Shown here in pieces: positions 33,797 through 42,009 of a stretch of DNA of 64,000 nt; the stretch's first letter is position 1; every line of letters begins with the position of its first letter. The position numbers were made by a program, and so were the translations under genes. Location: contig JAEXDA010000005.1 in the NCBI GenBank assembly GCA_023401925.1, positions 44,832-108,831 of the forward strand, written 5' to 3'. The notes below the pieces were generated by a model. It ran no database searches. It was not told the DNA's origin and saw only the letters and a list, made by a program, of their open reading frames with translations. This stretch comes from Bacillota bacterium (GTDB lineage Bacteria > Bacillota > UBA4882 > UBA8346).

Positions 33797-34138
33797 AGGG
33801 AGCTGTTTCTATATCAAACGAAGGAATTCGAAGGGAATAACAAGCTTTTTCTATCTCGGAAGGAGCTTTTTCTCGATCAGAGGGAGAAAATTGAAGCAAA
33901 TAACAAGGAATTTGTATATCAAAGGGAGGAATTCGAAGCAAATAACAAGGATTTTCTATCCCGGAGGGAGCTTTTTCTCGATCAAAGGGAGGAATTCGAA
34001 GCAAATAACAAGGATTTTCTATCCCGGAGGGAGCTTTTTCTCGATCAAAGGGAGGAATTCGAAGCAAATAACAAGGATTTTCTATCTCAGAAGGAGCTTT
34101 ACAACGACGGAGCCGAGGGCGGTGAAAGGTATATTATT
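33797..34138 (+). repeat. Minisatellite of 21-bp units (63-bp higher-order period)
   Basis: About sixteen 21-bp units in tandem. Three unit types, beginning GGAGCTTTTTCTCGATCAAAG, GGAGGAATTCGAAGCAAATA and CAAGGATTTTCTATCCCGGA (shortened), alternate to give a 63-bp period that is nearly perfect over 33940-34090 and degenerate upstream. In the frame 33797-34138 (between two TAA codons) it reads as heptads like FLDQREE-FEANNKD-FLSRREL, but there is no ATG, GTG or TTG in that frame. Both strands are open in other frames too, as expected for a 21-nt period without stops. A short related piece is at 42367-42396. Confidence 0.8.
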
Positions 34139-34321
34139 TAATAGAGGACAGTTTAGTTCTCAAAGTGGGAAATACGTCGATCGGCGAAGAGATTCTGGAA
34201 ATGTTCCGCAGAAAGCATTAAAATAGAAATGTGGCTTGTACTCAGGCTTGTCTAATCCGGGGATCTTACGTTATCACCAACAACCTTGGATAAAAAATAG
34301 CGGAAATAAGGAGCGAACCTT

Positions 34322-35008
34322 ATGAGTGAAAAGATTCAAGCCGTTTTATTCGATATGGACGGCGTATTGGTCGATTCGGAACCTGTAATTTTGGCTGCGG
34401 CCATGGCTTGTTTGAAGGAATACGGCCTTCAGCCGAAAGCTGAAGATTTTATTCCCTATATTGGCGCGGGGGAGGACCGGTTTATCGGTGGAGTGGCGGA
34501 AAAGTACGGCCTTATTTACCGGAAAGAGATGAAAGAAAGAGTTTATCAGATCTACCGGGAAATCGCGCCGAAAAAATTGGGAATTTATGAAGGAGCAGCC
34601 GAATTGCTGATTCAGCTGAAACAATACGGTATCCATTGTGTATTGGCAAGCAGCGCTGATAGGATCAAGATTCAAACCAATCTGAATGTGGCCGGGATTC
34701 ATGAAAATTTATTTTCCGCCATCATCAGCGGAGAGGATGTGGACCGGAAAAAACCGGCGCCTGATATCTACTTAACGGCTGCCCAAAAAGTAAATATCCC
34801 TCCCATCAATTGTGTGGTGGTGGAAGATGCCCTCAATGGTATCAAAGCCGCAAAGGCAGCCGGAATGAAGTGCATTGCCGTGGCGACTACTTTTGACCGT
34901 CAAAGGCTGCAAGAGGAAAATCCCGATTTTATATGCGGCCAAATCATTGAGGTCGGAGATAAAGTCAAGGCATTAATATTAATCCATGAAAGGCGCAACC
35001 AAGACTAA
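34322..35008 (+). CDS. HAD-superfamily phosphatase (beta-phosphoglucomutase-like)
   Basis: A 228-residue HAD hydrolase of the subgroup with a helical cap. Motif 1 is LFDMDGVLVDSEP (Asp nucleophile and acid/base Asp, residue 11 and 13), motif 2 CVLASSADRIKI near 105, Lys in GEDVDRKKPAPDIYL near 145, and motif 4 VVEDALNGIKAAKAAGM near 165. Substrate could be beta-glucose 1-phosphate, pyrophosphate or a phosphosugar; the sequence does not decide. Flanked by repeats on both sides, hence probably transcribed alone. Confidence 0.88.
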   Translation: MSEKIQAVLFDMDGVLVDSEPVILAAAMACLKEYGLQPKAEDFIPYIGAGEDRFIGGVAEKYGLIYRKEMKERVYQIYREIAPKKLGIYEGAAELLIQLKQYGIHCVLASSADRIKIQTNLNVAGIHENLFSAIISGEDVDRKKPAPDIYLTAAQKVNIPPINCVVVEDALNGIKAAKAAGMKCIAVATTFDRQRLQEENPDFICGQIIEVGDKVKALILIHERRNQD

Positions 35009-35059
35009 TATCTTTTTTCCCAAGTTCCAGCTGGGTTCAATCGGGTACAAATAACTAAC

Positions 35060-35161
35060 AGAGCGTATCGTAAATAAATGGTAGTCAGAAATGTGGAAGA
35101 TACGTTCTACTTAAGTAAAGCGTTCACAATCATTGAGTAGTTATTTAGAGAACGTTTTACT
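35060..35161. repeat. Double stem-loop dispersed repeat, copy 2
   Basis: Second copy of the element at 13273-13373. Stem 1: AGAGCGTATC (35060-35069) with GATACGTTCT (35099-35108). Stem 2: AGTAAAGCGTTC (35114-35125) with GAACGTTTTACT (35150-35161). Relative to copy 1 each stem has one base change, and both changes turn a Watson-Crick pair into a G-T pair. The right end supplies the stop codon region of the ferritin-like gene on the other strand. Confidence 0.8.
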
Positions 35162-35627
35162 AGGGCTCAGTAAGGACGGAATTATCATAGTCTGCCAACC
35201 GCATGGAAAACCAGGCTGTATGAGTGTCTTCATCCACTAAATTGTGTTGCAGGATTTTTTTTAATTCGGCGCCGTAATCATCTTGAATAGTATTGATCAG
35301 TTCCGTATAATCACTCATGGCCTTTTGTTCCAGTAGAATATCTGCTTTGAGGACATTTTCGATCCCGGATATGGAAACTAAACTTCCGGCTACCTTACCC
35401 AAAATCGGAGAAATAATATCCCCCAGTTTCGTTGGAATCCCATCCAGTTTCCGGATTTGATAGGCGATTTTATCAACATGTTCTTGCTCGATTTCGGCAG
35501 TTCGCTCTAAAATGATACTTTCATAACTGCCGATGAAATTCACGGACTGAGCCCGGTACCAGTCAACCTGATTGAGTTCCAGACTGTAAAACCAGTTGAG
35601 TTTGGCGATTAAATCTTCCCGGTTCAT
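35160..35627 (-). CDS. Ferritin-like domain protein
   Basis: A 155-residue four-helix protein, probably a di-iron ferritin-like fold. Two ExxH pairs are visible, in EIEQEHVDKI (about residue 46) and VDEDTHTAWF (about 135), plus Glu in the first helix (SLELNQVDWY) and third helix (LLEQKAMSDY). Bacterioferritin-like proteins with this spacing store iron or handle oxygen and peroxide in anaerobes. ATG 35625-35627 with GGAGG. The TAG stop is followed by TAA, both lying in the dispersed repeat. Convergent with the HAD gene. Confidence 0.75.
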   Translation of the reverse strand: MNREDLIAKLNWFYSLELNQVDWYRAQSVNFIGSYESIILERTAEIEQEHVDKIAYQIRKLDGIPTKLGDIISPILGKVAGSLVSISGIENVLKADILLEQKAMSDYTELINTIQDDYGAELKKILQHNLVDEDTHTAWFSMRLADYDNSVLTEP

Positions 35628-36192
35628 GATGGCCTCCTGCTTTTTTGGTTATATAGTCAGCGGATGAAAATATTTCAACCGACTTATCCTGACTATTATG
35701 ACCCGATCGGAGCCTGGAGAAACATTGCCTTGGAATGCTCCTGGGATTCTTTTAGAAATCGGTTGTAAGGATAGCTTTAAGAAATGGCAGGAAATGAAGA
35801 GGATTTTATCGAAAAAATACGGGTAAGGTTTTAGTCTGCCGTAAACCGTAAAGGAAATCAACAGGGTTTTTTCGGTTCATGATAGTGAAATAATAGGTTT
35901 TAAGTAATCTTCAAAAGCTTTTTAGGAAAAAAAGCTTTTATTCGGTATGAGTTATTTTAGGGGTCATATATTTTAAGGAAGATTTGGATATGCCTTTATG
36001 AAACTTGACTCCGACAATCGCTCTTGGGTAAAAAAGATAAGTCAATTTTTCTTTATGGACCGAAACAAATCTGTAAACGATCGTTAAATGTATTTAGGTA
36101 TAATAAAAATCAGTTTGAAGGATGGCAGAGAAAATACTATCTCCAATTAGAACTGATTATCGCGCGCTTACGCGGGAAAGCAGGATTCATTG
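35628..36192. other. Intergenic, 565 bp
   Basis: No credible gene. On the plus strand a TATAAT at 36099-36104 precedes the glycosyltransferase gene, with a perfect palindrome AACGATCGTT (36076-36085) at its -35 position in place of a recognisable -35 hexamer. This might be a regulated promoter. Confidence 0.4.
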
Positions 36193-37311
36193 ATGACAAA
36201 ACCACGGTTATTGGTACTTTCAGCTTCAATCGGAGCAGGACATGTAAAAGCAGGAGAGGGATTATGTCAAGCTTATACGGAAGCTTTTAAGGCCGAGGCC
36301 CGTCATGTGGATTTTTTACGCTATGCTTCGCCCATTTTCAGCCATTGGGTAGAAGAGGCATATTATCTGATGACCAAACATACCCCTTCTGTTTATAAAT
36401 TATTATATCAAATGGCGGATAATCGTTTTTCTCCGGTCAAAAAATCCGAGGTCCTCATCGGACTTCAAAAGTATCGCGATTTAGTCCGGGAATTCCGGCC
36501 CCATGCCATTATTTCCACTCATTTTTTTCCGGCTGCCATCGTTTCTTATATGTATCCTCATTTCTCCGTTCCGAACGGGGTCGTATTAACCGATTACGTT
36601 TCCCACCATGTCTGGGTCAACCCCAATACGCAACTGTTTTTTGTCGCCCACGAGGGCATGGTTGATGAATTGAAGCAATTAGGAGTTGAAGAAGAGAAGA
36701 TCAGGGTAACCGGCATTCCCATTCGTCCGGTGTTCAACCAAGAATTCAACCGCAGTGAGCTGCAGCGAAAACTGGGTCTTAATTCCAATCGCCTGACACT
36801 TCTTGTGATGAGCGGTGGCAATGCCATTGGCCCGTTGGCCGAGGTCATGAAAACATTGGAACAATTCAAGGAACACTTTCAAATTTTTGTGGTTACCGGG
36901 CATAATCAAAAATCTTTTTTACAACTGACCGAATTGTTTCAGGAGCTGAATATTAACGGCCAAGTGCTGGGGTACGTGGATAATATCCATGAGTACATGG
37001 CCGCGGCCGATTTATTAATCTCCAAAGCCGGGGGATTGACAGTTACCGAGGCGATTACCATCGGTTTACCAATGGCGATTATTCAACCCACTCCCGGACA
37101 GGAAGACGGCAACACGGCTTTTTTGACCAAGGCCGGCTCGGGAGTTTATTTAAAGAGCAGCAAGGAGTTGGAGAACTTTATGATTGGATTGTTGGCCAAT
37201 CCTTCCCTGATTGAACAGATGCGGCAAAACGCCTTGAAACTTTCGAAACATAATGCAACCCATTCTATTTTGACGGAAATCGATAAGTTGATCGAGGAAA
37301 AACGGAGATAG
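36193..37311 (+). CDS. Diacylglycerol glycosyltransferase (MGDG synthase/UgtP-like, GT28)
   Basis: A 372-residue GT-B glycosyltransferase that likely transfers a sugar from a UDP-sugar to diacylglycerol. The N-terminal MGDG-synthase domain begins LLVLSASIGAGHVKAGEGL, with the glycine loop and His; the C-terminal nucleotide-sugar domain has LLVMSGGNAIGPLAEV near 200, VLGYVDNIHEYMAAADLLISKAGGLT (shortened YMAADLLISKAGG-like; actual YMAAADLLISKAGGLT) near 262 and PGQEDGN near 303. MurG-like topology but the first domain is of the glycolipid type. ATG 36193 follows an in-frame TTG at 36190; ribosome site is weak (GCAGGA). Confidence 0.87.
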   Translation: MTKPRLLVLSASIGAGHVKAGEGLCQAYTEAFKAEARHVDFLRYASPIFSHWVEEAYYLMTKHTPSVYKLLYQMADNRFSPVKKSEVLIGLQKYRDLVREFRPHAIISTHFFPAAIVSYMYPHFSVPNGVVLTDYVSHHVWVNPNTQLFFVAHEGMVDELKQLGVEEEKIRVTGIPIRPVFNQEFNRSELQRKLGLNSNRLTLLVMSGGNAIGPLAEVMKTLEQFKEHFQIFVVTGHNQKSFLQLTELFQELNINGQVLGYVDNIHEYMAAADLLISKAGGLTVTEAITIGLPMAIIQPTPGQEDGNTAFLTKAGSGVYLKSSKELENFMIGLLANPSLIEQMRQNALKLSKHNATHSILTEIDKLIEEKRR

Positions 37312-37435
37312 GGAGAGCGATGTTATATGTTATTACGAATGAGTATGGAATAGGGATATTTTTTGATATTGTCAAAACTGTTTTCATCTGTAATGGATTT
37401 AAAATGCCAAAATCATTCGCAAACCAATAGATAAA

Positions 37436-37471
37436 AAAAGATGCCTTAAAATATGAGGGCGTCTTTTTTTA
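37436..37471 (+). terminator. Intrinsic terminator
   Basis: AAAAGATGCC (37436-37445) pairs with GGCGTCTTTT (37458-37467) with one G-T pair, leading into a T run. Confidence 0.8.
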
Positions 37472-37604
37472 TCTGATTCAAACGAGCAGATTATTAGCTC
37501 AAATCGGGGAGAGAGAGTATCTTTGAAATATTTTAGTAATTCCGATATTTTTAGTTCTATTTTCATGATTTTTAAAATTCGTTTCTTTTTATTTTACTTA
37601 TTTT

Positions 37605-37613
37605 TGTTATAAT
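37605..37613 (+). promoter_or_regulatory. Extended -10 promoter ahead of the outer-membrane barrel gene
   Basis: TGT-TATAAT (37605-37613) is an extended -10; the -35 region is only T-rich. The leader to the start codon is about 155 nt. Apart from this and the hairpin at 37717 the 434-nt gap from the terminator shows nothing else. Confidence 0.5.
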
Positions 37614-37716
37614 AGACAAAAAGCATTTTTCGGATTAAAAGTATTCCTTATTGTTATAGGGGATGGATTGTTAAAAATTAATGTTATAAAGATAATGCGT
37701 TCTTATTTTTAAAAGA

Positions 37717-37754
37717 GTAATCAATCAACCGGGAGAAACAGTTTGATTGATTAC
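37717..37754 (+). promoter_or_regulatory. Leader hairpin just upstream of the barrel gene
   Basis: Perfect 12-bp inverted repeat GTAATCAATCAA (37717-37728) / TTGATTGATTAC (37743-37754) with a 14-nt loop. It ends one nucleotide before the AGGAAGAGGG ribosome site of the gene starting at 37774, so it could govern ribosome access or RNA stability. Confidence 0.6.
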
Positions 37755-37773
37755 AGGAAGAGGGAAAGTCAAT

Positions 37774-38823
37774 TTGAAAAATCATACAATTGCAGGATGG
37801 ATTCTAAGTGGTGTATTTCTGATGTTTCTTCCAACTTATGCTGTCGGCTATAACCAACCGGATGAAGGCTTCGGGAAAAGCTATATTGTATTCCCGATTG
37901 TTTCATCAAATTCAGATACAGGTACGGCTTATGGACTTTTCTATCTTAGCAGGCAATTGAGTACAAGCGTGCTTTATAACAACGACGGAAATTCAATGTT
38001 TTTTATCAACACCCAAAGTTATTTGGATGATGGCCGATTCTTATTGTCGTCCTCAGCTATTTGGAGAAATTGGTCCAGTACTTTTTATGGGATTGGCAAT
38101 GAAAATTTTGCCGCGCCGGGCGAAGATTATACGGGGGAAACATCGCAATTGGCGTGCAGTCTTTTAGTGAAGTTCGCTGAAGGTGTCTATCTTGGGCCGA
38201 CTGTGATCGCTGCCCGGTATTCCGTCTCTGATAAGGAAATCGACGGGCAGCTGGCTGGGGGTACTATTATTGGTTGCGATGGCGCTGAAACTGTAGGAAT
38301 CGGCTTGCGCCTTATGAGTGACCAACGGGATGATCCCGGTTTTCCGACGGAAGGGTCGTTGCTGGATATGAAGACGGTATTTTATGATCCGGATTACGGC
38401 AGCGATCAAAAATTTTCGCAAAGTTCCGCCACGTATAGCAAATTCATTCCCGTCGCTGTAGGGGGAGTATTGGTTTTGCAAGGCCGCATCATTTATACTC
38501 ATGGCGAGGATATCCCCTTTCAATTGTTGCCCTCTCTGGGAGACATGGGAATTATGCGGGGAATTGAAGCTAACAAGGATATCAATCGTAATTTAGCAGC
38601 CGTTTCAGGCGACTACCGGTTTCATATTGCCCAGCCTTTGACTGCGGGAATTTTTGTGGCCGTGGGCGATGTGGCTCATTCTTTTCCTGAAATTCAGATG
38701 GACAAGTTCGCCGGAGGGTTTGAAATCCGCTATAACTTTATGGGGCCGTTCAAGATCTATTTTATCAGAGGATACAGCGAAAACGACGCAGTCTCTTATC
38801 TCGGATTGAACGCTGGGTTTTGA
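37774..38823 (+). CDS. Outer-membrane beta-barrel protein (Omp85/surface-antigen D15-like)
   Basis: An exported 350-residue protein with a signal peptide (KNHTIAGWILSGVFLMFLP then AVG). The body alternates polar and hydrophobic residues as in a transmembrane barrel, and ends in aromatic Phe (LGLNAGF), the usual C-terminal signal for outer-membrane insertion. VGIGLRLMSDQRDDPGFPTEGS (shortened DQRDDPGFPTEGS) and the strands around GGFEIRYNFMGPFKIYF match the bacterial surface antigen (Omp85 barrel) family, without POTRA domains, so it resembles a stand-alone barrel rather than BamA. TTG 37774 with AGGAAGAGGG is preferred over TTG 37747. Monocistronic. Confidence 0.8.
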   Translation: MKNHTIAGWILSGVFLMFLPTYAVGYNQPDEGFGKSYIVFPIVSSNSDTGTAYGLFYLSRQLSTSVLYNNDGNSMFFINTQSYLDDGRFLLSSSAIWRNWSSTFYGIGNENFAAPGEDYTGETSQLACSLLVKFAEGVYLGPTVIAARYSVSDKEIDGQLAGGTIIGCDGAETVGIGLRLMSDQRDDPGFPTEGSLLDMKTVFYDPDYGSDQKFSQSSATYSKFIPVAVGGVLVLQGRIIYTHGEDIPFQLLPSLGDMGIMRGIEANKDINRNLAAVSGDYRFHIAQPLTAGIFVAVGDVAHSFPEIQMDKFAGGFEIRYNFMGPFKIYFIRGYSENDAVSYLGLNAGF

Positions 38824-38875
38824 TGGAGTCATTCCATAGGCGGAAACGCAATTTTTTAATGGAACGGTAACTTCC

Positions 38876-39445
38876 TTATTTTATGGAATTGGGTTTAGCT
38901 TTTCCTTTTCGATATTCGCTCGGGGTTACCCCCAGATGTTTTTTAAAGCAGGTATTAAAGTTGGATAAACTTTCAAAACCACAAGAAAAGGCGATCTCCG
39001 ATATTTTCAGTTCGGGGTTTGCCAGGAGTTCGAGGGCTTTATGGATCTGTAATTTTTGAAGGTACTGGACGGGAGTCAGCTTAAATTCCTGGTGAAACAG
39101 GCGTATTAAATGATTTTTACTCATGGGCAACTGCTTGATTTTGGATGATAGTTTGCCATGATCGTCAAAGCAGGCATCATAAAGGTTTTTTGCTTGTTCA
39201 ATCAATTCTCCCTGAGGTTTAAATTCCGGCCGATCGGGCCGGCACCGTTTACAGGGCCGCAATCCCAAAGTATAGGCGTTTTCAATGGTGTCAAAGAACA
39301 ATACATTTTTTCTTAAGGGTGGTTTCGACTTGCAGGACGGCCGGCAAAAAACGCCGGTCGTTTTGAGGCCATAATAAAACCGGCCATCATAGCTTTGGTC
39401 GCCTTCAAGAACGGCATTCCATTTTTGATCATCCGTCAAGTCCAT
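38876..39445 (-). CDS. adaA: Ada-type methylphosphotriester acceptor and AraC-family regulator
   Basis: A 189-residue two-domain protein: an N-terminal Ada metal-binding domain (residues 1-75) with the four zinc cysteines in FCRPSCKSK and RPCKRCRP, and a C-terminal AraC helix-turn-helix (about 100-185, ISEIAFSCGFESLSNFNTCFKKH shortened as IAFSCGFESLSNFN). Cys in FCRP accepts methyl from DNA phosphotriesters and turns the protein into an activator. The alkyltransferase domain is separate (ogt), as in Bacillus AdaA/AdaB. Last gene of the ogt-alkA-adaA run. Confidence 0.93.
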   Translation of the reverse strand: MDLTDDQKWNAVLEGDQSYDGRFYYGLKTTGVFCRPSCKSKPPLRKNVLFFDTIENAYTLGLRPCKRCRPDRPEFKPQGELIEQAKNLYDACFDDHGKLSSKIKQLPMSKNHLIRLFHQEFKLTPVQYLQKLQIHKALELLANPELKISEIAFSCGFESLSNFNTCFKKHLGVTPSEYRKGKAKPNSIK

Positions 39446-39463
39446 ATTCTTTCCCCTTAAAAC

Positions 39464-40069
39464 TTACTTTTCTTTTGCTAAAGCCCACAGGTACAACGAA
39501 GCGACGGACCCATAGGGTGAATAGCGTTTGCGGTACCGCTTAAACTGTTCCTTGGTCAATGTTTTCAAACTGTAAAGGTTCATCATACCCCGTTGGATAG
39601 CCAAGTCGCCCCAACTGACGACATCGGGACGTTCCATGGAAAAAATCAGAAGCATCTCCGCTGTCCATTCCCCAATACCGTTCAAGGAAATCAATCTTTT
39701 AACGATTTCCCCGTCGGAAAGGGAAGGCAACTCCGATAAATTTAAGCCACCCCGGGCGACTGTTTCAGCGATTTCCTTGATATATCCGGCCTTTCGGAAT
39801 GACAAGCCGCAGGGTTGGATTTCAGCGATGTCGGCAGCGGCAACTGAGGAAGGTCTGATCACCCCAAAATATTCATTGAAGCGTTTCCAGACTGTGGCGG
39901 CGGCTTTAGCGGAAATCTGCTGGCCGATAATGCTGAAAATCAAGGCGCTAAAAAGGTCGGGAATGACTTCCCGTTCGATCGTGCCGATGCGGTCTATCGC
40001 CAAGCCGAGTTTTGAGTCCCGCCGTTTTAAATAAGCCAATTCGGTTTGACCGTATTTAAATATTTCCAT
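39464..40069 (-). CDS. alkA: DNA-3-methyladenine glycosylase II (AlkA-like)
   Basis: Base-excision glycosylase for alkylated purines. About 201 residues from ATG 40067-40069, which lies 14 nt inside ogt. The helix-hairpin-helix-GPD motif is LISLNGIGEWTAEMLLIF near residue 130 and the catalytic Asp is in VVSWGDLAIQRGM. The N-terminal AlkA beta domain is absent, as in the short Mag/Firmicute form. Its neighbours, ogt and adaA, make the repair role clear. It lies 18 nt upstream of adaA. Confidence 0.9.
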   Translation of the reverse strand: MEIFKYGQTELAYLKRRDSKLGLAIDRIGTIEREVIPDLFSALIFSIIGQQISAKAAATVWKRFNEYFGVIRPSSVAAADIAEIQPCGLSFRKAGYIKEIAETVARGGLNLSELPSLSDGEIVKRLISLNGIGEWTAEMLLIFSMERPDVVSWGDLAIQRGMMNLYSLKTLTKEQFKRYRKRYSPYGSVASLYLWALAKEK

Positions 40070-40529
40070 GGGATTGTTCCAGCTCCAAAAGATAGGCTTT
40101 GAGTTCAAGGCCGCCCCGGTATCCCGTTAAATGTCCCTTCGTTCCAACCACACGGTGGCAGGGGATGAAAATAGGGACCGGATTGCGGTTGTTGGCAAGG
40201 CCGACCGCTCTTGAAGCCTTGGGATTTCCGACGCTTTGGGCGATGGACTGATAACTTCTCGTTTGGCCATAGGGAATCGCTTGTAATTGTTGCCAGACCC
40301 GCAGAAAGAAATTGCTGCCGGACGGGGAGAGCGGCAGGTTAAAATTGTTTTGTTTTCCTGCCAGATAGTTTTGCAGCTGTTCAGCGGCGTCTTTCAAGAT
40401 TGCTGTCTCCTGGAGTCTGACCTCTCCCGGGATATTTTCCTCAGGAAAGTAGAGATTGGTGATTGCGTCATGGGTTTCACAGATCCCGATTTTGCCGATA
40501 GCGGTTTGATAGAAAAATAAATTTTTCAT
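40056..40529 (-). CDS. ogt: Methylated-DNA--protein-cysteine methyltransferase
   Basis: Suicide enzyme that repairs O6-methylguanine. 157 residues from ATG 40527-40529 (the open frame goes 15 codons further but without a ribosome site). Active-site PCHRVVG is near residue 123 and the helix-turn-helix/arginine finger region is SIAQSVGNPKASRAVGLA with NRNPVPIFIPCHRV. First gene of the alkylation-repair run. Confidence 0.95.
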   Translation of the reverse strand: MKNLFFYQTAIGKIGICETHDAITNLYFPEENIPGEVRLQETAILKDAAEQLQNYLAGKQNNFNLPLSPSGSNFFLRVWQQLQAIPYGQTRSYQSIAQSVGNPKASRAVGLANNRNPVPIFIPCHRVVGTKGHLTGYRGGLELKAYLLELEQSHGNI

Positions 40530-40669
40530 GGTTGGTATGCTCCAAATAATCTGCTGAATTGGCTTTATAATCAAAAAAATTAAATTTGCTATAAAATTAG
40601 TTCAGCAGATTTGGACGTACTGAGCTATCACTATCTGCTGATTTAAAATCAAAAGAATATCTCGCGCAG

Positions 40670-40745
40670 AGGCGCAAAGGCGCAGAGTTTAACGACAAAA
40701 CCAATAATAGATTTGTTCTTTTCTCCGCGCCTCGGCGCCTCTGCG
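40670..40745. repeat. GCAGAGGCGC-type repeat dyad
   Basis: GCGCAGAGGCGCAAAGGCGC (start about 40666) and the inverted GCGCCTCGGCGCCTCTGCGG (about 40726) form an imperfect inverted repeat of about 24 bp. Nothing codes in 40575-41236. A short ATCTGCTGA motif is also repeated in both orientations between 40548 and 40640. Confidence 0.55.
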
Positions 40746-40867
40746 GGTGATAAAGCCCTTAGACTGAAAGCTACTCACTTGAAAAAGCCCTCACCAACAA
40801 CGATTCTCTCAGCGCCTCCTGCGCTTTATTCTGAACAAAATTTATAATCAATAAAATTAATATTCCT

Positions 40868-40945
40868 ACCACGAAGAGCACGAAGGTCACGAAGGAAAAC
40901 AAAAAAAGTCTTTTAAATCTTCGTGTTCTTTGTGACCTTCGTGGT
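40868..40945. repeat. ACCACGAAG-type repeat dyad
   Basis: ACCACGAAGAGCACGAAGGT (from about 40868) with CTTCGTG...GACCTTCGTGGT (to about 40945) forms an inverted repeat of about 27 bp with few mismatches around a 20-nt centre. Same class as 33495-33710. Confidence 0.6.
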
Positions 40946-41236
40946 TAATTCGTTTTGTCTCTTTATTTTCATTCTTTCATGTGCCCGTGGCTTGGCTGCT
41001 AGCCGGGGGTGGGGGACTATGTAAAAAGTACTTCGATGCTTATACCCTATCCCTCGTTGAGTGGATGACTCCTTAAGAAATAACGCAGGAACGAATTTAC
41101 ATTTTCAGTATACCAAAGATGTTCCCGGTTTGTCTTTCTGAATTTCACCTTGTAATTTTATTTCTAACAGGATTCAGGCGCGCGAATCAATGATTATCGG
41201 AAGCGGGACTTTCTTTGATTGGTTTGAAATCACTCA

Positions 41237-41878
41237 TTATTCCGCCAATCGCCTCCCCATTTCATAGGCTTTTTGACAATCGACCGGGAACACTTCCTGC
41301 CGTCTTTTTTCTTTCGCATCCGCATCGATCCCGGAGGTATCATATTTGGAATAATCGTCAAATTGATAGGTATCGTTGACCAGCAAGGATTCCGACTCTC
41401 CAAAAATAAACTTCAAAAGCCATTCATTGGTTTGGGATGGTTGGTCAAAGTCCATTTGTTTCATGCGTTCCTCGGGTGCGCCCAGAGTATAAATGAATCC
41501 GGTTTTGATCTTCTTCTGAAACAGGGAGGAATGATCGGCGTTATAGGCCAGGTATTGAAATATCAGCCGTTCTAAAAAAGCATGCATCACTCCGGTAACT
41601 GCCCCCAGATAAATCGGGGAACCCAATAGAATGGCGTCCCCTTCGGCCGCTTTTTGAAGGATTGGTTTTAAATCATCCTTCAGGGCGCATTGACCATAAC
41701 TTTTGCCTCCCAGCCTTTTGCATTCGAAACAACTGATACAACCTTTGAATTGCAAGTCATAAAGATGAAGCAGTTCGGTCTCTGCGCCTTGGGAAGCGGC
41801 TCCTTCCAACGCCTTATTCAGCAAAATCGCTGTGTTCCAAGATTTTCTGGGACTCCCGTTCAATGCTAATATTTTCAT
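41237..41878 (-). CDS. Flavodoxin-fold NAD(P)H-dependent oxidoreductase
   Basis: A 213-residue FMN-binding protein. The phosphate loop is ALNGSPRKSWNTAILL at the N-terminus; a cysteine cluster follows (GCISCFECKRLGGKSYGQC), as in iron-sulphur flavoproteins, then the flavin loop LLGSPIYLGAVTGVMHAF. It may carry a [4Fe-4S] cluster, but cysteine alone does not prove it. ATG 41876-41878 with GGAGGT at good spacing beats the upstream frame extension. It is divergent from an HxlR regulator, the usual pairing for redox- or quinone-responsive control. Confidence 0.85.
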   Translation of the reverse strand: MKILALNGSPRKSWNTAILLNKALEGAASQGAETELLHLYDLQFKGCISCFECKRLGGKSYGQCALKDDLKPILQKAAEGDAILLGSPIYLGAVTGVMHAFLERLIFQYLAYNADHSSLFQKKIKTGFIYTLGAPEERMKQMDFDQPSQTNEWLLKFIFGESESLLVNDTYQFDDYSKYDTSGIDADAKEKRRQEVFPVDCQKAYEMGRRLAE

Positions 41879-41942
41879 AAGAATACCTCCGTTTTTTGTC
41901 ATGCGTTTGCCTGGTTTGATTGTATTCTATATTGGCAAATAA

Positions 41943-41982
41943 TTGAAGAATGCACTTTTTTGTTATATACTAAACAAAAAGT
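41943..41982 (+). promoter_or_regulatory. hxlR promoter with overlapping dyad operator
   Basis: TTGAAG (41943-41948), 17-nt spacer, TATACT (41966-41971). An imperfect dyad ACTTTTTTGTT (41954-41964) / AAACAAAAAGT (41972-41982) encloses the -10, a likely HxlR autoregulation site that could also control the divergent oxidoreductase gene. Confidence 0.55.
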
Positions 41983-42009
41983 AAGTGGGTAATTGAAGAG
42001 GGTTTTTTA

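Noticed and set aside
33797..34138. CRISPR array
   Set aside because: Units are contiguous with no spacers and there are no cas genes.
33762..34226. Open frame on the plus strand (and one on the minus strand) across the 21-bp minisatellite
   Set aside because: Openness follows from the 21-nt period without stops; products are low-complexity and lack ribosome sites.
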